A stretch of DNA of 64,000 nt from Bacteroidales bacterium (GCA_017471965.1 JAFURF010000079.1:1-64000); one strand, 5' to 3'; counted from the stretch's first letter, positions 52,906-63,100 are shown. Program-made: numbers and translations. The notes: a model not told the origin generated them from the letters alone.

Positions 52906-54858
52906 GTGAAACGCCTTTTTATTCAGGGACTTGTCATCGCATTAGCAATGATGTCCCTCTCCTGCGCTAAAGATAATGATAGTGAGGGTACTGAATCGGG
53001 AAAGGAGCAGACCCGTACCGCAACCTTCACTGCCACCAATGATGTCGCCGATCCTGCCTTCATATGGAAGGTCGGGGATGAAGTCGCCCTTCATTTCGGT
53101 CTTTCCTCAGATGCTGATGCCTCGAAACTGAAGAAATTCGAGGTGAAGAGTGCAGGCTCTGACGGAAGTGCGGAGATTACAGGTCTTGAAGTTGTCGGAC
53201 AGCCCGCATATTTCGCCTCATATCCTTATGATGAAGCGAACTTTGTCAACTCAAAGGGTGTGATGCGTCTGTCTTTCAATTCCGACCAGAAGGCTTCTGC
53301 TCCTGATCTATTGAACAAATCGTATTGTCCTATGGCAGCGGAACTTGCAGACGGCACTTATGACTTCAGGGCTATAGGAGGTTTTGCCGGATTTACCCTC
53401 TCTCAGGATAATGTCACTAAGGTGACCCTGACGGCAAATGATTCCGGCACAGTCGGTGGTGTCTATAACGTTTCTTTTGATGCTGAAGGTGAGTTGTCCG
53501 CTGAACTTTCACAGACTGTTGCCACTGTCAGTCTGACTCCGTCTTCATCATCTGCATTTGCTGCGGGTAAATATTATATTGCCCTGCCGGCAAGAGAATA
53601 TAAAGGAGGAATGACCGTCAGCCTGACCCTGACCGACGGTTCTGAAAGAGTGAGCGAACTTCCGATGAATCTCAGCATCGTCCGCTCAAGGGTCACAGAT
53701 CTCGGAACATTCAGTTCGATAATGATCAAGTCATATACAGTGACCTTCAATACGAACTGTGCAGAGAAGATAGATCCGGTAACCGTAGCAGAAGGCGAGA
53801 CTGTTACCCGTCCTGCAGATCCTGTCAGCACAGGCGGTATTACTGCAGGTCTTTATGAAGGAGTAGTAGATCCTGACGCTGAAACAGGTTCTGCCACTTT
53901 CGCAGGATGGTATACCGATCCTGACTTCAACAATCCATATGATGTCAGCACTCCTGTCACCTCGGATCTTACCCTCTATGCGAAGTGGGACGGAACTGCG
54001 GTTGCCCCAGTGGATGTTTCGACTGGCATGGTAACGGACAAGGGTCTGCTCTGTCAGGCAATGTCATGGATCAATGCCCAAAAATTCACTGAAAAGAAGA
54101 CATTTACCTATGTAGTGACTGCCGATGACAAATGGCAGAATCAGGTGGCCTTGAGCAATCCTGATGTAGACTTCTATCTTGTAGGCCAGTCTCAGCCAAG
54201 AGTCCTCTCTCAGGATTACAGACAGGGCAGCAAACTCATCTATTGCCAGGCAGGTCACATATATCTCGGAAAGAACATCACCATCTCCGGAAACTACGGA
54301 GGAACAGACTCGGCACCTGTATATGTTCATAACTATAAGATTGACGGAACCGAATATTCCGGTAACATTACCATGCTATCGGGTTCAAGGATTGCCGATT
54401 GTACAAATGACTGGAGAGGTGCTGTATATGTAAATGACGGAAACGGAAGTTTTACCCTTGACGGCGGCGAAATCGTAGGAAACACAATCACATGCGGTGC
54501 GGTCTCTTGGGCTGGTGCCATAGCCTTGAACTGGGGTAAAGTCTATATCAAATCAGGAAAAATAGCAGATAACACTGTAGTCAGCACAGAGGCCAATGTC
54601 TCCATCGGAGGCGGAATCAGTGTCTTGTCGCGTACACAGGTAGTTAAGACTGGCGGTGTAATCGAAAACAATAAAGCATCGTATGATGGCGTGAACGGCA
54701 TATATAAGGGACAGCAGGTCTGCCTCACTACCATTTCTGGTGGCCAGATCAGCAATCCATATGCTATCAACGATAATGTTCCGGAGTCAACATCCTTCGA
54801 TACCAAGAATGTGGAAAGCGAAGGCTCGGTAGTGGCTCCTTGGGTGAAGATAAACTGA
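52906..54858 (+). CDS. surface lipoprotein B: fimbrillin-like N-domain, InlB repeat, beta-helix module
   Basis: A 650-residue lipoprotein starting at GTG 52906 (lipobox SLSC, Cys20). Residues about 30-275 look like a fimbrillin / Mfa-like beta domain (FIWKVGDEVALHF, YFASYPYDEANF, YYIALPAREYKGGMTVSLTL). An InlB repeat follows at about 285-365 (VTFNTNC to FAGWYTDPDF and LYAKW). The C-terminal module has GHIYLGKNITIS, DGGEIVGN, KTGGVIENN and GQQV, homologous to lipoproteins A and C. It has no recognisable catalytic motif. Surface adhesion or glycan capture is inferred from architecture and the SusC/D context. Confidence 0.72.
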   Translation: MKRLFIQGLVIALAMMSLSCAKDNDSEGTESGKEQTRTATFTATNDVADPAFIWKVGDEVALHFGLSSDADASKLKKFEVKSAGSDGSAEITGLEVVGQPAYFASYPYDEANFVNSKGVMRLSFNSDQKASAPDLLNKSYCPMAAELADGTYDFRAIGGFAGFTLSQDNVTKVTLTANDSGTVGGVYNVSFDAEGELSAELSQTVATVSLTPSSSSAFAAGKYYIALPAREYKGGMTVSLTLTDGSERVSELPMNLSIVRSRVTDLGTFSSIMIKSYTVTFNTNCAEKIDPVTVAEGETVTRPADPVSTGGITAGLYEGVVDPDAETGSATFAGWYTDPDFNNPYDVSTPVTSDLTLYAKWDGTAVAPVDVSTGMVTDKGLLCQAMSWINAQKFTEKKTFTYVVTADDKWQNQVALSNPDVDFYLVGQSQPRVLSQDYRQGSKLIYCQAGHIYLGKNITISGNYGGTDSAPVYVHNYKIDGTEYSGNITMLSGSRIADCTNDWRGAVYVNDGNGSFTLDGGEIVGNTITCGAVSWAGAIALNWGKVYIKSGKIADNTVVSTEANVSIGGGISVLSRTQVVKTGGVIENNKASYDGVNGIYKGQQVCLTTISGGQISNPYAINDNVPESTSFDTKNVESEGSVVAPWVKIN

Positions 54859-54879
54859 TAACCATTAATATTTTATTTT

Positions 54880-55037
54880 ATGAATCATTTGAAAACCAAC
54901 TACGTTTCGCCGGAGTGCGAAACATATGTACTTGCTGCAGAGGGAGTTCTGTGTGCAAGTGGTGAGATGTGGTATGAGCAGGGGGGCGCGGAAGTTTTGA
55001 CTATGGCGTCGATGATAACGATGATTTCGGATGGTAA
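54880..55037 (+). CDS. small Bacteroidales-type peptide with a frameshift at a G6 run
   Basis: ATG at 54880 opens a frame for MNHLKTNYVSPECETYVLAA and EGVLCASGEMWYEQGG, which resembles short Bacteroidales proteins with a YxSPE start and a CASG core. The frame then passes a run of six G residues (54981-54986) and continues as an unlikely sequence to a TGA at 55054-55056. With one more G it would instead end FDYGVDDNDDFGW and stop at TAA 55035-55037, the acidic aromatic tail I would expect. So the gene is either frameshifted, phase variable or misread in the homopolymer. It lies 22 bases after lipoprotein B. Function unknown. Confidence 0.6.
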
Positions 55038-55052
55038 CTGGAGGGCAAGGTC

Positions 55053-56927
55053 ATGAAGAAGATTTTTTATTTTATCGCGGCTCTTGTACTTGTATCAGCC
55101 GTTTCATGCGTTAAGGAAGAGGCTCCTGTTGCCCCTTCAACCGAATCTATGACTGTCACTCTCGGGTTCGATGGTGGCACTAAGGCAACACTTTCAGATA
55201 AATGGGGAATCACATGGCAGACCGGTCTCACACTTACATGGGACGGTGGTTCGCATGAGATAGTTGCTGCTGACATTGACAAGGAAACAAATACAGTTTC
55301 TTTCGTAGCAGAGGGACTTGAGGCAGGAGAAGAGATCATTTCATATGCTCCTGTCTTTGCAAGTTACACTCAGAATGCTCCGGGAAGCACCAACTGGACA
55401 AACCTCTTCCTCAAGGGAACCGCTGCTGTCGATGGCGAAGTGACCACAATGCAGATAGCGGGCTCCATCCTCCGTTTTCTTCCATATGCAAATGATGAGG
55501 CAGCAAAGGCTGAGAGCGTGAAGAGTGTAACTATTGAAGGTCTTGACAAGGATTATACTGTTACATTGAAAGACGAATTTGAATTGTCTTTGGCAGAAAT
55601 TACATCTAAAGCAGAGTCAAAGAGTATCTTTCTTCCTCTTGCTGCAGCGGAATACAACAGTTTCAAAGTGACTGTAAACACTCTTGCCGGAAACAAGTAT
55701 GTCTTCAATTCCGGAGCAGGAAAGAAACTTGTTCTTAACGAGAATGAAGTGGTGAACATGTCGCTTCCTTTGTCAGAAGCCCATAAGGACAATTCTGTGG
55801 TAGTGACATTCAATACCAATGGCGGAACAGCAGTTTCTCCAGTAACCATCAACAAGGGAGAGAAGGTGGGCAAACCTGCTGATCCTGAAAAGACAGGTGC
55901 TCTTCCTGAAGGTCTTTATGCAGGCAAGGTCGATCCTTCGGATGCCACATTGACTTTCGACGGATGGTATGCTGATGAAGGTCTGACTGATGAATATGAT
56001 TTCAATACAACGGTTTCATCAGACATTACCCTGTATGCAAAGTGGGATGCAGGAAGCATTGATGTCAGCGGGCAGGATGGAAGCAGACTTGTAAACAAGG
56101 CTTTCAATTACCTGAATTCTCTGAGTGCCCCTGGTACAAAGACTTCATATACATGTGTGGTCACTACATCTTGTACGTGGGAAAATCAACTTACATTGAA
56201 TAAGACCAATATCGATCTCTATCTCGTAGGTGGAAATCAAGAAGTAAAACTTGGCCATAGCAGTTGGGATCAGACCATGCTCAAGTGTTCTGCAGGACAT
56301 CTGTATGTCGGAAACAACATTACTATCACAGGAGTCTCTGCTACCCAAGTTGCCGTTGTTGCAGAAGGTGGTGATATAACTATGTCGGCTGGTTCAAAGG
56401 TCGATTGGGATGTCAAGGCTATAGGAGATACCAAGGCAAAAGCAAGAGCATTGCTATATGTCAATCATGCAAACAGTACAATTACGGTAGACGGATGTCA
56501 GATAGTAGGAAATACGATCAAGATTGATGATGCCGGCGAATATATGGCTGCTACTGTTGCTGTGAATAAAGGACATTTTGTGATGAAGTCAGGACGTATA
56601 TCAGGTAACAATGTCACATCCGATACAGGTGGAATCTCACTCTGTGGTGGCATATATTCACCTGATGCCGGAGATATCACAAAGACAGGAGGTGTCATTG
56701 AAAATAATACGGCTGAATTTACTCAGACCGCTGTTGCTTCAAGTAAGGAAGTCCGTCATATCGGACAGCAGGTTCTTTTCCGGGCGGCAAGTCAATATGG
56801 GAGCGAAGATGGTACACCTGGATATAAAGGTGCCTATAAGATAGATGCCAACCTGTCAGAAAGTGATAACTTTGCAGCAGATGACCTCTCAGGCGCATTC
56901 TGGATAAGACTTGATTATAAGGGCTGA
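55053..56927 (+). CDS. surface lipoprotein C: fimbrillin-like N-domain, InlB repeat, beta-helix module
   Basis: A 624-residue lipoprotein (lipobox AVSC, Cys19). The N-domain (MTVTLGFDGGTKATL, GSILRFLPYANDE) is homologous to that of lipoprotein D. The InlB repeat (about 255-335) reads VVTFNTNGGTAVSPVTI to FDGWYADEGL and LYAKW. The C-terminal module (GHLYVGNNITITG, KTGGVIENN, HIGQQVLFRAASQYG) is homologous to that of lipoproteins A and B, and closest to A. It therefore joins two module families. Its start overlaps the end of the frame of the small peptide gene. Role as for A and B. Confidence 0.72.
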   Translation: MKKIFYFIAALVLVSAVSCVKEEAPVAPSTESMTVTLGFDGGTKATLSDKWGITWQTGLTLTWDGGSHEIVAADIDKETNTVSFVAEGLEAGEEIISYAPVFASYTQNAPGSTNWTNLFLKGTAAVDGEVTTMQIAGSILRFLPYANDEAAKAESVKSVTIEGLDKDYTVTLKDEFELSLAEITSKAESKSIFLPLAAAEYNSFKVTVNTLAGNKYVFNSGAGKKLVLNENEVVNMSLPLSEAHKDNSVVVTFNTNGGTAVSPVTINKGEKVGKPADPEKTGALPEGLYAGKVDPSDATLTFDGWYADEGLTDEYDFNTTVSSDITLYAKWDAGSIDVSGQDGSRLVNKAFNYLNSLSAPGTKTSYTCVVTTSCTWENQLTLNKTNIDLYLVGGNQEVKLGHSSWDQTMLKCSAGHLYVGNNITITGVSATQVAVVAEGGDITMSAGSKVDWDVKAIGDTKAKARALLYVNHANSTITVDGCQIVGNTIKIDDAGEYMAATVAVNKGHFVMKSGRISGNNVTSDTGGISLCGGIYSPDAGDITKTGGVIENNTAEFTQTAVASSKEVRHIGQQVLFRAASQYGSEDGTPGYKGAYKIDANLSESDNFAADDLSGAFWIRLDYKG

Positions 56928-56951
56928 TGATTTAATGACTTTTGGCTGAAT

Positions 56952-59048
56952 ATGAAACGACTAAACATATTGATTGGTATTTTGATGGCTGCGGCGGCAG
57001 TCGTGTCATGTGAGAACGAGGAAATGGTTGCGCCTTCTCCGGAGGGCATGACCGTGACCCTCGGGTTCGGTATTCAGCCAAAGGCTGTCTTTACAGACGA
57101 ACAGGGAATAGTCTGGGAAGCGGGATCCAGACTGATGTGGAACGAGGGTGACAATGTCTACACTCTCAAGGAGGCGGATATTGACGCGGCGGCAAATACT
57201 GTCACCGTCACCCTTCCGGGTTTGGAAACTGGGGACGAGATCACAGTGAACACTCCTTCCTACGGCAGTTACAAGCAGGAGACCGCAGGAAAGATGAATC
57301 CGGAAAGACTGTTCCTGAGCGGAAAAGTGGAAGCCGGCAAAGACTATGTGCATATGTCGCTTGTCGGCTCCATCATCCGTTTCCTTCCTTTTACGGAAGA
57401 TTATTCAAGCGAAAGCATCAAAACCATAACCTTCGAGTCGGGAGAGATCTCAAGGTCCGTGATCCTGACCGAGCCGATGTCCCTTGCAGACGCTTGTTCG
57501 AAGGAAAATTCAAAGGGAATCTATCTTGCAATGGAGCCGGGGACTTATCCTGCAGGCTTCAATGTGAGGATAAAGAGCATGTCAGGATGGAAGTACACTT
57601 TCACATCCACTGAGCCTCTTGTCTTGACCGGGAACACAGTGACCAACATGTCTCTTCCTCTCGATGCCCATGCTGACTATGAAGAGGGCGTGAGGACAAG
57701 GACTTTCTATGTGAGTCCTGACGGAGACAATTCCAGAACAAAGTCAGAGGCGAAGAGCAGTGCCACTCCATGGAAGACCGTCCAGCATGGCGTGAACAAC
57801 ATTTCAGCAGGGGATACCCTGATCGTGATGGACGGAACCTATAATGAAAGAATAGTGGTCGGAGCATCATCCAGCGGTACTGCCGAGAATCCGACGGTGA
57901 TCATGGGTGAACCCGGATCGAAGCCGGTAATAGACGACGGAAAGGCCGGTGTGACGGACAGGAATGCCAGAGTCTTTTATATCAACGGTGCTGACCACAT
58001 CACAGTCAATAATATCAGCATTGTCAACGGAGGCTGGTACGGCTTTGAACTTAATGAAACTGAAGGAGTGACGATTGAGCATTGCTCCACTTACAACACA
58101 CGTGCATCAGGTATCATTGCCAAGTACTGTACGGATCTTGTGGTTCAGGATAACGAGATCCGCAAGGCCTGTCAGGAATTGGAGCGTGATTCACATGGCT
58201 ATGGCTCGCATGAGTGCATAACCGTTTCCCGTACGGACGGATTTCTCATCACCCGCAATGAGGTATGGGATACCACAGATGAGGGAGACGCAGGAGGAGA
58301 GGGTATCGACTCCAAAGGGCTCTCACGTAACGGAGAGATATCATACAATTATATCCACAACATAGCCCGTCTGGGACTGTATGTGGATGCCGGAAGCGGC
58401 GACTCGTTCAATATCAGGGTCCACAGCAACCGGATCATCGACACGGACGGAATGTCCGTTGCCGCCGAACTTGGCGGAAAGGCCAAGGGAATATATTTCT
58501 ACAACAACTTGGTTGTCAACACCGACAAGACAGGTTTTGTATATCAGAACATCATGAACGGTGGTCTGCAGGACATATATGTAGTCAACAATACTTTCGT
58601 CAATATCGGAAAGAAAGGAGGCTTCTCGGGCGAAATAGGCAACTACAATGAAAATCAGGAAAATTCAAACCTTGTCATAAGGAACAACATATTCTACAAT
58701 CCTCAGGGAAATCAGCAGTTCTCGATCTGGCACAATGATGCCACGCCTCATGACATAAGCCACAATCTTTATTTCTATTTCAAGCCGGGATATGCCGGAG
58801 GTGAGAACAATTTCGATAATTCAGACCTGACGTCTGCAGATGTCGTGGATAAGGATCCGCTGCTGACTTCGCCTGCGACAGGTGATTATTCCCTTACTGC
58901 AGGATCGCCTGCGAAATGGGCCGGTATTCCTATAGTATTGAAGGGTACAGAGCCTGGCATGGAGGCCGGTACGCTGCTTTTTGATACCGACATGAACGGA
59001 AAGAAACGCTCGGAGGGCAGATGGTCTATGGGGGCATACGAATTTTAA
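56952..59048 (+). CDS. surface lipoprotein D: fimbrillin-like N-domain fused to lyase-like beta-helix
   Basis: A 698-residue lipoprotein (lipobox VVSC, Cys20). Residues about 25-240 repeat the N-domain of lipoprotein C (MTVTLGFGIQPKAVF, GSIIRFLPFTED). From about 255 a right-handed beta-helix begins with TFYVSPDGDNS and AGDTLIVMDGTYNERIVV, as in PL9/PL6-like entries, with NN ladders and RSEGRWSMGAYEF at the end. The C-terminus thus differs from A, B and C. A polysaccharide lyase or mannuronan-epimerase-like enzyme held on the surface is possible; the catalytic set was not assigned. Confidence 0.7.
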   Translation: MKRLNILIGILMAAAAVVSCENEEMVAPSPEGMTVTLGFGIQPKAVFTDEQGIVWEAGSRLMWNEGDNVYTLKEADIDAAANTVTVTLPGLETGDEITVNTPSYGSYKQETAGKMNPERLFLSGKVEAGKDYVHMSLVGSIIRFLPFTEDYSSESIKTITFESGEISRSVILTEPMSLADACSKENSKGIYLAMEPGTYPAGFNVRIKSMSGWKYTFTSTEPLVLTGNTVTNMSLPLDAHADYEEGVRTRTFYVSPDGDNSRTKSEAKSSATPWKTVQHGVNNISAGDTLIVMDGTYNERIVVGASSSGTAENPTVIMGEPGSKPVIDDGKAGVTDRNARVFYINGADHITVNNISIVNGGWYGFELNETEGVTIEHCSTYNTRASGIIAKYCTDLVVQDNEIRKACQELERDSHGYGSHECITVSRTDGFLITRNEVWDTTDEGDAGGEGIDSKGLSRNGEISYNYIHNIARLGLYVDAGSGDSFNIRVHSNRIIDTDGMSVAAELGGKAKGIYFYNNLVVNTDKTGFVYQNIMNGGLQDIYVVNNTFVNIGKKGGFSGEIGNYNENQENSNLVIRNNIFYNPQGNQQFSIWHNDATPHDISHNLYFYFKPGYAGGENNFDNSDLTSADVVDKDPLLTSPATGDYSLTAGSPAKWAGIPIVLKGTEPGMEAGTLLFDTDMNGKKRSEGRWSMGAYEF

Positions 59049-59078
59049 CGGACAGACACAAGATTGATCATATCGGAT

Positions 59079-61646
59079 ATGAGAACGGTTTTGACTATAA
59101 TCACTTTATTTGCATTATGCATGTCGGTGTCGGCACAGCAGAAGAAGATATATCTTGCTCCAGATGACCACACTGACTACATGTGGACTGCCAATGAGGA
59201 GGATTACAAGGAAGCCATCCTGAAGATGCTTGACTATTATATCGACCTCAATGAGAAGACCGCTCATGAGCCGTATCATGTCCAGAACAAATGGAATTGC
59301 GACGGTACGTACTGGCTCCACCTGTATGAGCAGAACAGGAGCAAGGCGCAGGTGGACCGTCTTCTCGAACAGATAAGGCAGGAGAGGATTACCGTCCCTA
59401 TGAATACGCTTCTGAGTGTCATGGGTGTGGCCCCTCTTGAGGCGACCCTTCGTGACATGTATTATGCCGGTTCGATGCAGAGGAAGCATGACCTGCCTTT
59501 CGAGATGGCATTGAACATGGAGGATCAGGTGCTTCCTCTGGGACTTTCGTCGCTCTGGACCGGCTCCGGAGTGAAGTATTCGTGGAGAGGCGTATGCTCC
59601 TGTGTAACAAGTGTAAAGGGACTTGACAAGCGACCTCATGAGGTCTACTGGTACACCGGACTGGACGGACAGAGGGTGATGATGAAATGGTATTCCATCG
59701 ATCCCGAAATGGTTGCAAAGCCGAATGTGTTCAGATATAATCTCGGCAAATATCTTGAGGCCGACAATATTCCGAACGCTGTCACGGACCTCAAGGCCCT
59801 TCTGGCTGACAAGGAAAGGTACCCGTACCATATTGCCGGGGCATTCGGCAAGGGTGGTGACAATCTGACTACCTTGACTGCCGATTTTTCCCGTATCGCA
59901 CGTGAACAGTCCGATGACGAGTATCAGATCATCGTATCCAACGAACTTGACTTTTTCCGTGACATGGAGAGGAATTACGGTGACGTGCTGCCTTCCGAGT
60001 CACTTTCCTATGGCTCGACGGAGTGGGGAACAGCCGTCGCATCCATGGCCGAACTTTCAGCACAGGTAAAGCGATCGATAGAGAAACTCCGTACAGCGGA
60101 ACTGATGTATACGCTCGTCGCACGTCAGGATCGGGATTTTGCTGAAGACCTTGAGGAACTCCGTAAGAACGCATGGTTCGCCTGCGGAATGTATTACGAA
60201 CATGACTGGACTGCGGACAGTCCCGACGTGACCAGAAAACAGAGGGCGGACTGGCAGAGGAAGATGGCGCAGCAGATCTTTGATTATGTCGATACACTTT
60301 ATGACCGTTCATATGAGCGTCTGTCGTCCCTTATTGCCGGAGATGAGGATACATTCTTCGTACTCAATCCTTTAGGCTGGACCCGTACCGATTATTGTGA
60401 CTATGCATATGATGGTGATCCAGATGTTTCTGTCGTGGATCTTGCAGACGGCACGTCCGTTCCTTATCAGTGGGTGGAAAAGGACGGAAAGCGTCATATG
60501 AGGATTCTTGCGCGTAACATCCCTTCCATGGGCTACAAGACTTTCCGGATCAGGAAAGGCGGTGCTCCTTCTGAAGGACATCCTTTTGTGTTTGATGCCT
60601 CTGCCGGTACTCTTGAGAATGCTTTCTATCGTATGACCATGAACCGTCAGGGATCGATAACGAGCATCATCGACAAGAGGAACGGAAACAGGGAATGTAT
60701 CCGTGAGATAAACGGCAGGTCTGCCAATGATCTTGGAAAGGCAAAACGTACTAAGGGCATCAAGGGAAATGCCTTGCGTCTTGAGAATGTCGGACCGGTG
60801 TCCGCGACTATTGTCGCTCAGTCTTATTTCCCTTTGAAGCATGTTTCGAGAATAACCCTGTTCAACGATATCGACCGAATCGAGATAGAGAACAGTCTGG
60901 ATGAGAATTTCGGCAATAATATCCAGACCTACGCCTATTCCTTCAATATTGATGACCCTTATATCCGTACGGAAGAGGCAGGTGCCATCCTTGATGTCCG
61001 TCAGGCATCTCAGGGCGGCCATTATGCCGACAGCATCTGCCGTCTGGATTGGGTTGCCATCAACCACTTTGCAGACATTTCCGGCACTCAGGGAGGTATG
61101 GTGCTTTCCAACAGGGATGCATATTTCATGAAGACCGGAAACAGTACCATCGATACCCTTGATGTCGTCACTCCTCAGATCCAGGTGATGATAGGCGGCA
61201 AGGTGAACCCTTGGCTAGGCATTGATTATCAGGATGGTGACAGCCATTTCGGCAACAGTTTCGCCCTCCTGCCGTACAATGAAGCATACGATCCTTCAAG
61301 GTCTATGCGTTTCTCCCTGGAACATCAGAATCCTCTTGTAGCAGGGTCTGCACGTGGAGACGGCAGAGCGTATAAGGGAGAGTATTCTCTTGTGAACGTT
61401 TCCAATCCGGATGTCATGATATGGACGGTAAAGCCCGCTGAAGACGGAATAGATGAAGGCGTGGTCGTACGTCTCTGGAATCTTTCCGACGATGACGAGG
61501 AATGCAGCATGAACACCGGCTGGAAGATGAAGTCTGCCGTCAGGACCACTCACGTCGAGACTGACATTGAACCGATGGAAGTGAAGAAAGGCCGGCTTAC
61601 CTTGAACATGGGACATAACAGGATAGAAACATATAAAGTAAAATAA
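59079..61646 (+). CDS. GH38-like alpha-mannosidase family protein, secreted
   Basis: An 855-residue protein with signal peptide 1-19 and ATG start at 59079. The opening LAPDDHTDYMWTANEEDY corresponds to the zinc-binding HxD motif of GH38 (His31, Asp33); MALNMEDQ (Asp149) is the candidate nucleophile. A middle three-helix region follows (WFACGMYYEHDWTAD), then beta-sandwich domains from about 420. Family members hydrolyse alpha-mannosides with retention. The motif is unusual, since standard GH38 has HSHxDxGW, so the subgroup may act on another sugar. It lies between lipoprotein D and the GH-A enzyme. Confidence 0.75.
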   Translation: MRTVLTIITLFALCMSVSAQQKKIYLAPDDHTDYMWTANEEDYKEAILKMLDYYIDLNEKTAHEPYHVQNKWNCDGTYWLHLYEQNRSKAQVDRLLEQIRQERITVPMNTLLSVMGVAPLEATLRDMYYAGSMQRKHDLPFEMALNMEDQVLPLGLSSLWTGSGVKYSWRGVCSCVTSVKGLDKRPHEVYWYTGLDGQRVMMKWYSIDPEMVAKPNVFRYNLGKYLEADNIPNAVTDLKALLADKERYPYHIAGAFGKGGDNLTTLTADFSRIAREQSDDEYQIIVSNELDFFRDMERNYGDVLPSESLSYGSTEWGTAVASMAELSAQVKRSIEKLRTAELMYTLVARQDRDFAEDLEELRKNAWFACGMYYEHDWTADSPDVTRKQRADWQRKMAQQIFDYVDTLYDRSYERLSSLIAGDEDTFFVLNPLGWTRTDYCDYAYDGDPDVSVVDLADGTSVPYQWVEKDGKRHMRILARNIPSMGYKTFRIRKGGAPSEGHPFVFDASAGTLENAFYRMTMNRQGSITSIIDKRNGNRECIREINGRSANDLGKAKRTKGIKGNALRLENVGPVSATIVAQSYFPLKHVSRITLFNDIDRIEIENSLDENFGNNIQTYAYSFNIDDPYIRTEEAGAILDVRQASQGGHYADSICRLDWVAINHFADISGTQGGMVLSNRDAYFMKTGNSTIDTLDVVTPQIQVMIGGKVNPWLGIDYQDGDSHFGNSFALLPYNEAYDPSRSMRFSLEHQNPLVAGSARGDGRAYKGEYSLVNVSNPDVMIWTVKPAEDGIDEGVVVRLWNLSDDDEECSMNTGWKMKSAVRTTHVETDIEPMEVKKGRLTLNMGHNRIETYKVK

Positions 61647-61666
61647 TATAAACACTAAGAACCATT

Positions 61667-63100
61667 ATGAGGAAACTGACCACATTATGCATCGCTGCGA
61701 CATTGATGCTGCCGATCTTTTCCGCTGAAGCACAGGAAGGGTATAATGAACTGAAGATCGACAACTCCTACACTCTTGCAGGAACGTTGAAGCCAAAGAC
61801 TGTGCATGAGATCAAGTCCGGCAATCTTACTGTCGGCTGTGAGGTCCTTGATAGGGATTATACAGACTATGACGAGTACAAGACCTATCTTCCGGGTCTG
61901 GGATGCAGGAAGATCCGTCTTCAGGCAGGCTGGGCGAAGACCGAGAAGGTGAAGGGTGTCTATGATTTCGCATGGCTCGACCATATCATCGATGATGCCA
62001 CATCAAGAGGCCTTGAGATCTGGCTTCAGACATCATACGGTAACCCTATCTATCCGGGTGGCGGAACTATCAACCTCGGAGGTGGAATGCCTGTGTCTGA
62101 TGAAGCCAAGACTGCATGGAACAACTGGGTACGTGCCATGGCTCAGAGATACAAGGGAAAGGTGCATGAGTGGGAAATCTGGAATGAGCCGGATCTGAGT
62201 GAGTCCATTCCTGCAGAAGACATAGTGGACATGAACATCCGTACTGCAGAAATCATCAGGAGTGTGGATCCGGATGCTAAGATTGCAGGCTTTGCATTCT
62301 GCGTGCTCAATCCGCGACTTCTTGACGAATGTCTTTCGCTTGTCCAGAAGGCTGGCAAACTTGATCTTTTCCATTGGATATCATATCATGGTTATCAGTA
62401 CCGTCCGGAGAATTCCTACAGGGAGGTGATGGCATTCCGTGAGGTCATCGACAAGTACGATCCGTCTATCATGCTCCGTCAGGGAGAGAACGGCGCACCA
62501 TCAAAGGGTCACATGGGAGGTGCTCTCGATGATTACGACTGGACGGAACTTTCACAGGCGAAATGGGACCTCAGAAGACTGGCCGGAGACCATGGCCATG
62601 ATGTCGAGTCCAGCGTGTTCTCGATCATTGACATGGCCTATCCTACAGGAGAGAACAAGTATGTAGCGAAACTCAACGTCAAGGGACTAATTCAGTCAAA
62701 CGAATACAAGAAGGTGCTCAGGACCAAACTTGCATACCGTGCCGTACAGCATTACGCTTCAATGTTTGACAACTTTGCAGAAAGGATAAAGGACTACGGA
62801 TTCTCTACTGCTGATGCAGAGGATTATGCGAATTACCTGTACAGGAACGAGGAAGGAAAGTACAGTTTCCAGATATGGAAGCAGACAGAGGCTCCTCTGA
62901 ATGACAATACCGTGGAATACAAGACCATCAGACTTGAAGGTGCCTCATTCGAGAATCCGGTATGGATTGACCTCATCTCAGGAGTGGTATATGAGATTCC
63001 TGCAAAGTGCATGAAGGTCAGGAAAGGGGCCGTCATCATAAAGGACGTGCCTGTCTACGATTCTCCGGTAGTGATAACAGATAAAAGCGTTTTGGAATAA
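61667..63100 (+). CDS. clan GH-A glycoside hydrolase (GH39-like)
   Basis: A 477-residue secreted enzyme (signal peptide 1-22). The barrel carries EWEIWNEPDL, with acid/base Glu174, and LRQGENGAPS, with probable nucleophile Glu274, plus a C-terminal beta domain (VWIDLISGVVYEIP). The NEP motif and overall length fit GH39 or a near relative such as GH5 or GH79. Activities in that group include beta-xylosidase, alpha-iduronidase and alpha-L-arabinosidase. The next gene starts on the last base of its stop codon. Confidence 0.75.
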   Translation: MRKLTTLCIAATLMLPIFSAEAQEGYNELKIDNSYTLAGTLKPKTVHEIKSGNLTVGCEVLDRDYTDYDEYKTYLPGLGCRKIRLQAGWAKTEKVKGVYDFAWLDHIIDDATSRGLEIWLQTSYGNPIYPGGGTINLGGGMPVSDEAKTAWNNWVRAMAQRYKGKVHEWEIWNEPDLSESIPAEDIVDMNIRTAEIIRSVDPDAKIAGFAFCVLNPRLLDECLSLVQKAGKLDLFHWISYHGYQYRPENSYREVMAFREVIDKYDPSIMLRQGENGAPSKGHMGGALDDYDWTELSQAKWDLRRLAGDHGHDVESSVFSIIDMAYPTGENKYVAKLNVKGLIQSNEYKKVLRTKLAYRAVQHYASMFDNFAERIKDYGFSTADAEDYANYLYRNEEGKYSFQIWKQTEAPLNDNTVEYKTIRLEGASFENPVWIDLISGVVYEIPAKCMKVRKGAVIIKDVPVYDSPVVITDKSVLE

